Source: Acephala macrosclerotiorum
Lineage: Eukaryota > Ascomycota > Leotiomycetes > Helotiales > Mollisiaceae
DNA: 14,401 nucleotides
Reading direction: 5' to 3'
Assembly (NCBI GenBank): GCA_014904845.1
Contig: MU119309.1
Span: 1 to 14,401, forward strand
Of this stretch, positions 1 to 9,200 are shown piece by piece; the stretch's first letter is position 1; every line of letters begins with the position of its first letter. The position numbers were made by a program, and so were the translations under genes. Under the pieces are notes generated by a model, which ran no database searches, was not told the DNA's origin, and was given only the letters and a program-made list of their open reading frames with translations.

Positions 1-344
1 CTAATTACTAGATATCTGAGTCGCGGGATCTTTTAATTAGAGCATTACGCATATTTCTTCTAAGTTTTAATAAAGTGGCAAGTAGATTCCCGGTAAATTT
101 TGAGCTAGTAATAAAAGGATTGAGTAAAATGATGCAATTCGCTAATAAACTCGCTTAAATATTGCATTCTCTGAGTTTAACACTCCACTTCTCTATTAAG
201 ACGTTAAATGAAATACAATCCGAGGAAGCAATTTAATTAGAATTGTTCGAAATACTTGGGATTTTAATTCTTGTGTATTTTTAAAAGGTGGTTATTGTGA
301 TGCGCAGCGCGGAATAAGGCGAGTTTTGGTGTAAAAACAGCAAA
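1..344. other. AT-rich gene-free flank
   Basis: This stretch is rich in A and T and broken by stop codons in all frames, and I see no protein family in it. It begins where the reading frame of the adjacent glutathione S-transferase is lost. The composition resembles the AT-rich, mutated repeat blocks left by repeat-induced point mutation in ascomycetes, but no recognisable transposon is visible, so that reading is an inference. Confidence 0.5.
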
Positions 345-677
345 TCACGGGAACTTTATGCCAGTTACTGTAAACCACTCTAATACCCTAACTCTTTCTA
401 TGCCTTCTTCTCCCATCAAGTTCAACTCCGGCTTCAAATTCGAGATCATGGTACACACCGCAGGCGACTCGGTAATAATCTCGTTGTCGAAGCAAAGAGT
501 TGGGACCTTCATCTTCGGATTAACCTCCGCAAACGCCTTCGTAATATTTGTCCCTTGCGCACCGATTGAGAATGGCATTGGTGTGTATGAGGCGCCTATT
601 TCGTGGAGGAGGATGTGGGGAGCGAGGGAGCAGGCGCCGGGGGCGTAGTAAAATTTAATTTCTTGGGGCGGCGCCAT
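345..677 (-). CDS. Glutathione S-transferase, N-terminal domain only (probable gene remnant)
   Basis: The product is the thioredoxin-fold N-terminal domain of a beta-like cytosolic glutathione S-transferase, an enzyme class that conjugates glutathione to electrophiles. Visible are FYYAPGACSLAPH near residues 9-21, with Cys16/Ser17 where beta-class enzymes carry their catalytic Cys, then KVPTL (the cis-proline that contacts glutathione) and TESPAV (the gamma-glutamyl binding turn). The ATG at 677 is chosen because CACCATGG is a strong start context and the family begins just before this motif. ATGs at 686 and 821 lie in the same open frame. The family is normally about 200-230 residues; here homology stops after LEWFT near residue 103. 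A possible donor GTAACT starts at 368, but no in-frame continuation of the helical C-terminal domain follows in the AT-rich flank; the open frame simply runs on to a TGA at 345. It is either a truncated pseudogene or a gene whose last exon lies beyond the window after an unusually long intron. Truncation seems likelier. Confidence 0.62.
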   Translation of the reverse strand: MAPPQEIKFYYAPGACSLAPHILLHEIGASYTPMPFSIGAQGTNITKAFAEVNPKMKVPTLCFDNEIITESPAVCTMISNLKPELNLMGEEGIERVRVLEWFTVTGIKFP

Positions 678-1422
678 GGTGAGCATCGTTGTTGCGAACT
701 TCGAGGAAAGTGCTAAGGTTGGGTTGTTGTTCGGAGAAGGAAGGAAAACCGGTTTTATACTCGAAGCGAAGAGTGAGGACAAGGTACACTCGACTTGGAC
801 TTCAACATCATCGCTGCACACAGCTTACCAATCCCTCAAGATTTAGAACAATAAATCAATTCCTCCAACTTGTCATCTTCAAGGCGCACCTTCCTCGTCG
901 TGCCTCGAAAGTACATGACTAAGTAAGCGGCTCCCACGTCAATTTCCCTCCTCCTTCGATTCAACCATTTCCGCGGGAACGGAAAGGTGCCGTGTTCTTT
1001 GACTTTACCCCGCCAGTGACACGACCCGTACCCGTTAACGAAGCAGTGGCAGGGAAAGCTACAAAAGGCGGAGGAGAGGCTGCGGAGTGCCGCGAGCGAG
1101 ACCGAAGTGCATAAGCGAGGGAAATAGGGAGTTAGTCAGATCCCGGAGTAGGAAGCAAAATCCCGTAGGGCTGATGGTGTCCGTGAATGTTTTAAGTAAA
1201 GTTTTTTGTTTGAATGTGTTGCTATGGGATAAAGTTCACAAAAATGGTGTAAATGAATACGCTTCATTGCTTATGCTCGAAACTAATACCGGGCATGTCC
1301 TTTGAACTGAAAACGCTAGTAGTAGTGCAGACTGTGCTCCACAGATTCCTTTCAATGCTCTCCCTCCTGCCAACGAGTTACACGCCTGTAAAGGCACTCC
1401 ATCTCTGCAATACTCTCCGTGA
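678..1422. other. Intergenic region, no recognisable gene
   Basis: This region holds the upstream sequence of the truncated glutathione S-transferase and the downstream sequence of the 2EXR gene. Open frames up to about 77 codons exist, for example on the plus strand at 689-922 and 1087-1305. Their translations are rich in basic and low-complexity residues and match no family I know. I see no tRNA or clear repeat. Confidence 0.5.
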
Positions 1423-2622
1423 TCATTGAGAGGGCAAGAACCGGCGCCTCACTAGAACTGTTGGTGCTTCCCGATTCTTCAACCTAGCCCGATGTATACC
1501 CAAATACTCGGTGATAAGTTCCCAGTAAAGAATGCGCACATCCCAACACTTCAACTCCGGGAAGTTAACAACCTGAAGTTCGGGCAGCTGAAACAACCCA
1601 TCCAGTGCCGGTTCTGATAGCCTAGTCATTGGCCATGTCCACTGGCTATTTCCATTGGTGACATGCTGCCTCACCCAGGTCAATTCCGAGTGCCAAAAGT
1701 TAACATGTACCTGTCGAATCTCGAATCGTTTAACGTCGGCCAATCGACCACCGCAGAAATGATTCAGCCTCGCCATCCAATCCGAAAAAGAAAGATGGCC
1801 TTGCTGTCTTCCGCACAGCACATAGAGTAAATCCCTTTCGTGATCGAAGCAAATCGGACGCCTCCTATCTCTTATCCAGGCAGGGAGATCTTCGAGATCT
1901 TTCCAGAAAACAACACTATACCTCCGCAGAGTCAACATCCGGCTCGTGTAACAAACATGAAGCATGGCAGGCAGAGGATACGTCCTTTCATGTCTACACC
2001 GGCGTTCTCGCCTTCGTCGTTCTAACGGAGAGCAGTCCATGATTGATCTTGGTTTGAGTAACCTTAAGCAGCGCCTCCATATCATCAGCTGGAGCTCGGG
2101 AGGAAGTTTCAGGAAATGGGTGAAAGTGCTGGTGTTGAGATTCCTGTCGAGTTGAATATATATTTGTTGATTGGGATCTGGGAGATGCTTGAAAAGTTGC
2201 GTAGCTTGCCGGGATTTGTACGTTTCGAGAATGTTCAGCTGGCTAAGATGTTGGTAGGGATCTGGAAGATTCTTGAAGAGTTGGAGAGCTTGATAGGACA
2301 GGTATACATCGAGGATTTCGAATTGAGACTCGAGCCATCGGTTGAGAGTTGAAAGCTCTTTGAAGAGTCTTAGTACCCTAAAGGACCCGTATAGTGTGAG
2401 GCTGTCGACTTGGATATATAGCTGTTGATTGGGATCTGGGAGCTCTTTGAGGAGTCGTTGAGGGAGCTTGTACTGGTATTGGTACATTTCGAAGATGTCG
2501 AATTGGATGTAAAGTCGTTGATTGGGATCCGGGAGCTCTTCGAAGAGTTGCAGAACTTGATTGGACTTGTCCATATCTAGGATGTCGGAATCAGTGAAAA
2601 GAGAGGATGGATAGCGCGTCAT
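1423..2622 (-). CDS. 2EXR domain-containing protein with N-terminal tandem repeats
   Basis: The frame encodes 399 residues without introns. The core is a fungal 2EXR domain. Its signature FLKLPPELQLMIW lies at residues 170-182, and the usual following blocks are present: AMLHVCYTSR (219-228), then RYSVVFW and ICFDHERDLLYV (257-268). The family is common and much expanded in Pezizomycotina; its molecular role is unknown and no catalytic residues are described. The unusual part is residues 24-158, about five degenerate copies of a ~29-residue unit whose core is LFKELPDPNQQLYIQ. Residues 200-213 are strongly basic (Arg-rich). The start is the first ATG of the frame, at 2622, just after a short AT-rich leader; no better start is visible upstream. 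The gene lies 661 bp from the stop of the chitin deacetylase gene and has a hAT-like insertion about 300 bp upstream of its ATG. It is probably a real gene of unknown function. Confidence 0.8.
   Translation of the reverse strand: MTRYPSSLFTDSDILDMDKSNQVLQLFEELPDPNQRLYIQFDIFEMYQYQYKLPQRLLKELPDPNQQLYIQVDSLTLYGSFRVLRLFKELSTLNRWLESQFEILDVYLSYQALQLFKNLPDPYQHLSQLNILETYKSRQATQLFKHLPDPNQQIYIQLDRNLNTSTFTHFLKLPPELQLMIWRRCLRLLKPRSIMDCSPLERRRRERRCRHERTYPLPAMLHVCYTSRMLTLRRYSVVFWKDLEDLPAWIRDRRRPICFDHERDLLYVLCGRQQGHLSFSDWMARLNHFCGGRLADVKRFEIRQVHVNFWHSELTWVRQHVTNGNSQWTWPMTRLSEPALDGLFQLPELQVVNFPELKCWDVRILYWELITEYLGIHRARLKNREAPTVLVRRRFLPSQ
2149..2553 (-). repeat. Tandem degenerate ~87-bp coding repeats in the 2EXR gene
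   Basis: Five copies of a 28-31 codon unit lie head to tail. The leucine of the LP or LS core falls at residues 30, 61, 90, 119 and 147, so the spacing is 31, 29, 29 and 28 codons. At the DNA level the 19-bp word GTTGATTGGGATCTGGGAG (plus strand) occurs at 2166-2184 and 2424-2442, and with one change at 2517-2535, always in the same codon phase (LPDPNQ on the coding strand). Copies 3 and 4 are more diverged. Confidence 0.8.
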
Positions 2623-2916
2623 GATATAGATGCGAATGGGGTCCTATTCCTGCGATGTGCTTCGGGCGGCTTTCGCAGTGTTTGACCGTTCGATGAATGG
2701 ATGTTGGAAATGCGAAAGAGTGTTGCTTTGAGAATGTTAGAGTTGGCCAGCGAGTGTATAGAGAGATTATTTGATGATGTTGTAGAAAGAAGGATTGGAA
2801 TTTAGTCTGAGAAGGAGGACTCGCTTGCCGGTGCCTTCCGTTTCCGACGAACCTGCAGCATTTTTTATCTCAAGGTCCAACGATTGAGGATGCATCGTTC
2901 TTTCCCGACATTTAAA

Positions 2917-2924
2917 TTTCTAAT
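2917..2924. repeat. Target site duplication, left copy
   Basis: TTTCTAAT lies directly before the left inverted repeat and is identical to the 8 bp directly after the right one. Confidence 0.8.
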
Positions 2925-3126
2925 CAGTGTGGGTAACAATATATCGCGATATATCGTTTGATAGTCTTGACAGTGCGCACGTCTTCCTCCGCGGTATGTG
3001 CACGACAGTTGCTCCATCAATAAGTAGGTTACTATGTCAATATACCTTGCAACCTCCCCTTGAAATCACCGTGCAACCCTAGTATCTAATATAAACAATA
3101 TGAACGATATATTGTTACCAACACTG
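2925..3126. mobile_element. Non-autonomous hAT-like MITE
   Basis: The element is 202 bp long. Its ends are inverted repeats of 22 bp, at 2925-2946 and 3105-3126, which differ at one position (CAGTGT, then G or T, then GGTAACAATATATCG). Weaker inverted similarity continues about 20 bp inward. It is flanked by a perfect 8-bp direct repeat TTTCTAAT (2917-2924 and 3127-3134). An 8-bp target duplication together with ends that begin CAGTG is the hallmark of the hAT superfamily. There is no open frame that could encode a transposase, so it would need a transposase supplied in trans. The near-identity of the ends and the intact duplication suggest a fairly recent insertion. It lies about 300 bp upstream of the 2EXR ATG and about 157 bp beyond the chitin deacetylase stop codon. 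Confidence 0.85.
2939..2954. repeat. Perfect 16-bp palindrome
   Basis: ATATATCGCGATATAT is self-complementary. It overlaps the inner edge of the left inverted repeat of the MITE and has no counterpart at the right end. Confidence 0.7.
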
Positions 3127-3134
3127 TTTCTAAT
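3127..3134. repeat. Target site duplication, right copy
   Basis: TTTCTAAT directly follows the right inverted repeat and matches the left copy exactly. Confidence 0.8.
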
Positions 3135-3283
3135 CAAGACCGCTTTTCGCACTGTCTTCATGAGAAATTTGGAAACCAGACTCCAGAAACACCTTCTATG
3201 CTAGCTCCTTGCCGTTTTGAGCTATGCTTTCAAAACGCCTTGCGCACGAATGCAATTTCTAATCTAGATTCCTCAAATCCTCT

Positions 3284-4758
3284 TCAAATCAACGGATTTA
3301 GACGCATTGCTAAGAGCCAAGCAACGAGAGTCCATGAGAACCAGGACGATTCCCAGAGACCACGAGCTCCGGATTTCGATGTGCTTGTCGTAGTTGATAC
3401 TACCGTGACATTCGCAGTTCCTCGGGCTAGCGACGTTGCATCCACTGCACTCAAAGCCGGGTGATTGGATGCAGTGGCTGAGCTCGCATTCTTGCTGGTA
3501 TTTGTACTCGTAGCTTGAGTCGTCGTAACCGCTATCTTCCCACTAGTAGCGCTGGTACTCGTCGTCTGGGGGATTGTGGTCGTCGCAGAACTCGGAATTC
3601 CACCTGCATCTCTATACCAATTCGCTCTTGGGTCACCCAGGCATTCTCCAACTGTGACAGGCTTGTAGCCTCTTGCCGTTAGCGTATCCAACATGTATCC
3701 CACCAACGTCAATGCTGTGTTCTGATGGATATCATGCGCCAGCGGTATGTAACTGTTGCCACTTGCTGTACTAGACACGTTCCCAGCGAAGTAATGCTCA
3801 CTGTTCAGGATCAGGACCGGATCATCATTCAGATAGTCTTTCGTGTCGATGTCCCAGTAGATGATGTGGTAACCCAGACTGTTGAGGTAGTCGGAACATC
3901 CGGATGAGCCGGAACAGTACCCATATGGAGGGCGTATGTAAGTCGGAAAGAAGCCAAAGAGGTTGCGGAATGCCATCTCATTGTAGATGACTTGATTCTG
4001 CATTAGGTTTGTAGGCAGTGAGGTGAGATCTTGGTGAGTCCAAGTATGGGAAGCTAGTTGATGGCCGGCCTTGTACATGTTGCGGAGGACCTGGGGCCAA
4101 GGTGTCGAAGGGTCGTCGATTCGACCTTTGCCTAGACTGTTGCCATTGATAAAGAATGTTGCTTGAACGTTGTATTTTGCGAGCGTGTCTAGGACTGATT
4201 GTGTGTACGTGTAGGGACCATCGTCGAATGTTAGGGCGATTGTGCCTGGAGTTGTGCAATGATACAACCCCGCGCCTCCTGGACAGAGATATCAGTAAGC
4301 TCATTTCTAGAGGAAAAGAGCTCGAGACTCACCGTATGCTACATTTCCAACTTTCGTCCGAGCTATGCCCACAGTGCTCGCGCCCGGTGGGGAGGTACTG
4401 CCAGGTCGTTAGTCTTAGCTCAAACAAAGCGCGTTCGAAATACCTACTTCCCATCACATGCAGAACCATAGGCAAGTTGACACGCAGGACCACTGCAGAA
4501 AGTCGTTCCGGTGCCACATTGTCCACCCGAAGAACAGCATTGTCCTGTGGGACAAGATCCAACCCCAGCACCACAGTTTTGACGTTTCTTGAGTCCGTGT
4601 TTCTTTTCGTACCTTTCTTCGGGCCCTTCTCCAAGTCGAATATTTATCTCAGCCCCGGACAACGACGGATTGATGACGAACTTTGAATCGTGAGCATTGA
4701 CGAGAATCGAGGAGGAAAATAAGAACAGCAATGCTGCAGGGCATAAAAATATATACAT
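3284..4758 (-). CDS. Chitin deacetylase (CE4) with CBM18 and predicted GPI anchor
   Basis: The enzyme should remove acetyl groups from chitin to give chitosan at the cell wall. Inferred exons are 4448-4758, 4333-4397 and 3284-4278, joined by introns of 50 bp (GTAGGT..GGCAG) and 54 bp (GTGAGT..TCCAG); they give 456 residues in frame. Residues 1-22 form a signal peptide. KKR at 57-59 is a likely Kex2 site. Residues 61-104 form a CBM18 chitin-binding module with eight cysteines (62, 69, 74, 75, 81, 88, 93, 101). The NodB domain follows with all catalytic motifs: TFDDGP (Asp144 base, Asp145 metal ligand), SHTWTH (His203 and His207, metal ligands), RPPYG (about 241-245), DID (268-270) and LAHD (His307). 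A Ser/Thr-rich linker spans about 355-428. It ends in a small-residue stretch and a hydrophobic tail (about 439-451), as expected for GPI attachment. It appears intact. Chitin deacetylases in fungi act in wall remodelling and can hide chitin from host receptors. Confidence 0.92.
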
Positions 4759-6234
4759 TGGAAAGATGGAAACGAGTGCGTTGCTTGGGGATTTTGATAG
4801 GTTCCATCCAGGACTGGAGAGAACGATGAAATAGACATTGTGAAAACTTTGACACTATTTCCTTTACACAATGGAATTGTGCTGCACGTGCCGACGGTGA
4901 GATTTCTTTCGGTGTCGACGTGAAGAACAGGCACGTTTCTCACCTAGGCTCGCAAGGCGCGGTGGCGCTGCGCCTCCCATGTACCCCGTGTTTCTTTCGA
5001 CCGGGATTTGTGGTGCAGCTGCAAGCATTGAAAAAGCTTTAGCCGGCAGAGGCTGAATTGGCGTAGCAATTGAAGCCCCGCCCTCATCATCAATCACCCA
5101 GCGTAGTTCAGCTGGTGGCTTGATTGCTGGTGGATGAAAAACATTTCCGAGGCGGCAGGCATATCACGACTTCGAAGTTCTTTGTCCAAATGGAGTTGCT
5201 GCTTATTGAAGCGTTCGGGAGGCTGAGACTTGATCTGCTGATTCGATAGTTTCTTTAGTGATGTGTGGAAGAAAAAAGAGAAGTTTCTCCGCGAGGAAAT
5301 GCAGGAGGATAATGGTTACATAATAAATAGCCCTATTCCGAAAGCGGAAAGATTCGTCCCCGCAAAAGAAATTTGTCAAACCTGCTCGATCATTCATCCT
5401 TCAGTCAGACAGCATCAACACCACTCCGCCCTTGACCTCCCTCCGAGTACAACGAACGCCTGCCGACGGAACCATACTGGTAGAGGGCGAATCTTGAATA
5501 TAGGCGGATACGTGGCAGATATTACAGCTTTGGAATTGGCTGGCACTGGAAGACTACGAAGCCTTCACTCCAATCTGCGGTCGACATTCTCAATCTCGTC
5601 TGGAAATTTTCTTGCTAGGCAGAGATGAGAGGGACATCTCGGTCAAGGCAGAAGGAGAGAGTCGGTCTGAAGACCAGGAAAACCTAAGATATTAAAAGCG
5701 CTGTATTGCCCTCCGAAACGCCTCAATAGTTCTTTAGCCTACACACCTACCTACCTTCAAATATCCAGAGATGGCTTGGTAATGACTTCCAGAGCGTCTC
5801 CCGAGTGGGGTGGGATGAATAAATACCTGCGATGTCATGCCCTAGGTTTGCAGACAATCTCACTTGCGGCAACAAATTTTCATGAACGGTTTCGGGAAAA
5901 GTCGAGCTCTCAACACTACCTCGCTACTTTTTGAAATATCCTACAATAATTCAAGCTTTTGTTTTGTTACAACGGGTTTTTAAGAAGTGCCTAGGCCAGC
6001 GTACCCACAGTTTCACGACGAGCATTTACTCTGCTGGTGCAGGCACACCAGGTCCGTACCTAGCCAGCGCACCTTCTCTGGCTTTCCGCATTCTGAATAG
6101 TGCAACATCCAGGTCATGTTGAGAGGGTGTACAAACATCTCTACTCTTGAACAGACCCTTCCCTTTACCACTGTAATGCAATTTCCATGCTAGGATTATT
6201 GTTAGCTGTCAGTTTTGCTGCGAAGAAGCTTCCG
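4759..6234. other. Long intergenic region, no supported gene
   Basis: This 1.48-kb stretch contains the promoter side of the chitin deacetylase gene (right of 4758) and the 3' side of the dioxygenase gene (left of 6235). The longest open frame is on the plus strand at 5263-5628 (121 codons). Its translation starts with a lysine-rich segment and shows no family, domain, signal peptide or membrane segment that I recognise, so I do not call it a gene. I found no tRNA, clear terminal inverted repeats or long tandem repeat here. Confidence 0.5.
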
Positions 6235-9200
6235 CTACTCACTCGTTGCATCCAAAGTCAGAGCAGACCAGTTTTCACTCAGATACTGGCGCTGATTGTT
6301 GACTGTTACTCTTTTCAAGATACCCATATCTCCAGGTGCAGGGCGAAGCTCCTTCAAAGTCGCGACTAATTTGATCATCTCAACCAAATACATGATGCTG
6401 ATCTCGCGGCCAAGACATTGATGCGGTCCCCATCCAAACTGGAGGTAGGCTTCTCTAGGGCGGCCAAGCTTGAACGCCTTTGGGTCGGGGACTGCTTGGA
6501 TGTCCCTGCATGCTTCACCCTGTCTTGATTAGTCAATGAAAGAAATACAGTTCCCTCAATTACCTACAAGGAGCATTTCCACAAAATCATTCTTTTGAAA
6601 AGTCGTATCATTTATAGTTACATCTTTAAGTACAATCCGAGCAACCAATTGTTTAGTAGTCAGTCGTTGTGCCTCGAGGACATATTCTCGCAAAACTTTG
6701 TCGGACTCTGGGCTTTTGGTCGCTACGAGGTCCTGGATATTCTCCCAGTATTTCCTGTTTTCTTTCTTCAAGAAGAATTGAAGAACTTCGGCGAACTGGT
6801 AATGTCAGCCCCGTCTATCAATGGTTCGAGTCTTGCTTACCATTCCTATAGTAACAGCAACACCTCCAACCGCATTACACCAGCAGAGATCGGATATCTC
6901 TTCAGTCGATCTGCCAGCGTTCAGCAGTTCAGAGACCACATACCGACCATGCCAACGCAAAGATCCTTCTTTAGACAAGTCACGCCGAGCTTTCGTCCCC
7001 ACCATGGGCAGATATCTCGTGAACTTCTCTCTCCAAGAGATATGACTACTTTCTTTCAATACGGAATCGACCATCGCTGTAGTCGAATTTGACAAGAGTG
7101 AAGCAGCCTCCTGAGCTCTTCTTCGACTAGTCCATTGCGTGGCGGGATCATGGGCTGCGAACTGCCACTGCCGTACATCGACTAGTGCAGTGTGGAGTTG
7201 TTTCATTTTCAGTGTGCCGTCTGGGTTTTCGGAAGTGTTCATGTCGAGGCACCAAAGATCTGCGAGCATTCTCGTACTCACAGGAATCGCGACGCTGCAA
7301 GATATTAGCAAGCTTCTGGCAACAGTCAATTAGGGACTCTGACTCTCGAAGTATGTCGACTTGGTATAGATCTCTACCCAACTTCAAAGACTCATCTTTC
7401 AGTTGTTGCTCACTGAACGAGGACAAGAAGCCTCCTAGTGATGTTTTCAGACTTCTAGATCCATACAGTACATCGCCAACAAGGTTGCGTTGAGATGTAT
7501 TGATGGCCGCATCGCCAGCCAACATATAGTTGGAGAGGTCTCTCTTGCCTGGGAAGAGGCTTGCTAAACATAAACCCATTGGTTCCTTGAAGGTAGCTTG
7601 ATCCGACAAAATCTTTCGTACGAGTTCGTTCTGCGTGACTATGACGGCTCTGCGAGGAGGTATGGGGTCAGCTTCTGTGTAGAGTGTGATGTTTCCAAGT
7701 TTTGTTGCAATTTCCTTGTTTGCTTTTCGGGTGTACATGGGCTGCATGATGTGGAGTGAGTTGAAAGGAAACCAGCCTGGCAAGGCTCGGTGGACCAGCT
7801 TATGGAACATGGATCCCCCAAGACTTAAGGTGATGTCAGTCAATGTCCAAGAACATAAGGTATGTAGACCACTAACGTTTTCAAATCCGCATTCACTTCC
7901 TGAAACCCCCAGTTCGTGAGCGTTGCCGGAGTGTAGTCCTCGTTAATTATCAGCAATGTCAATGCAAATTAGTTCAAACATACCAGAGTGTTAAAGCGAT
8001 CACCGCGGACAAGGGTAACAGCATCAGACAACACGGCTCGTCCAACGGTGTACGTGATGCAGATGCCGTGCCCAGGCTCCATTGCTGGCTTCGCATCTTC
8101 GATAAAGAGCCCGGGGTAGAGTTCAACCATATCAGGATGATTATAGAGTTTACGAAGCAAATCCGCAATTTCGGGATCCGAGTTCACCTCCTCCATCGAC
8201 GTATGCGGCTTCAACCCGAAATTTTTCCGGAATTCGTTGAGCGATGCAACACCCCTAGCATCATTAGTTTCTTGCCTCTTGAACGTCTGAAGAACCTGCT
8301 TACCATTTTCGAGCTTGCATAATACCCATTACCTCAATAACCCGCAGCACTTTCGGACAAGTGCGAGCACCAAACAGACCAGCCGGATCTTCACAACTCT
8401 CCTTGAAGATTCTGACCAGTTCCGCATCGTCAAATTTCCCATCGGGTCCACGTCTCAGGCCACCAAATACCCGTTCGCTCGGATCTTTTGGCAAACTGGC
8501 TTCAAACTTTCCCATAGCAGTCCACATCTCAACTGGAGTTAACTGATCAAACTGTTTCTTCAGATCTTTAGGTTCTGGAAGAAAGCTCCTGAAGAAGTCT
8601 TCAGCCCACTTCTCATCTCTCTTCGAGATAGCAGAATGGAACCGATAGAGAAGATTGAATTCACAAGAGACTTGATTGCCGACACCGCGGGGAACACCTT
8701 CGCCGTCGAAAGTCTTGTTGATTTCTTGTCGGGGGTCGAGTGACCAATCTGTGTTGGTGTGATGTGAATTTGTCAGGGCACGAAGATAATCTCCCATTGA
8801 GACGTTCACGTACAGTCCACCCGTTATTCTGCGTTGAAGTTAGTTCTTGCTCGTAGCCGAAAAACGCTAAGCTCACAATCTCGCAGTCTGGAAAAGATGC
8901 TCATCTTGTCGTTTGATTGATGCTTGTTTCTCGTCCTCTGTATCAGCCGGAGCCAAAGTGAACCGACCGCCCTCGTTGATCTTGAGCAGCATCTCTGCAG
9001 CATAGTTGTGAAAACGATTGTACATCACGAGGATGACGTTTACCCCCGGTGGTTGACCCAGCAAACGTTTCTCATGAAAGGTATCTGGTTTCAAGAATCC
9101 TTTCTCCATTGTGCGAACAGCATGTTGGTCTTCGACACTGGAGCCATAAAGTGGGGCCAGATCCAGGTAAGATGATGTATCGGAGATGTTAGAGTCTGTT

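Larger units (their letters stand above)
2623..3283. other. Intergenic region carrying a small transposon
   Basis: This is the upstream region of the 2EXR gene and the downstream region of the chitin deacetylase gene. It contains no recognisable coding sequence. Its main content is the hAT-like element at 2925-3126. Nothing notable is seen from 2623 to 2916. Confidence 0.6.

Noticed and set aside
4156..4686. Plus-strand open frame of 176 codons
   Set aside because: It lies antisense to the three chitin deacetylase exons, which have a strong and complete family match, and its own translation shows no domain.
5263..5628. Plus-strand open frame of 121 codons in the large intergenic gap
   Set aside because: It is not antisense to any called gene, so it could be real, but no domain, signal peptide, intron structure or family resemblance supports it. 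Transcript data would decide.
6595..7092. Plus-strand open frame of 165 codons
   Set aside because: It is antisense to exons 8 and 9 of the dioxygenase/P450 gene and has no recognisable product.
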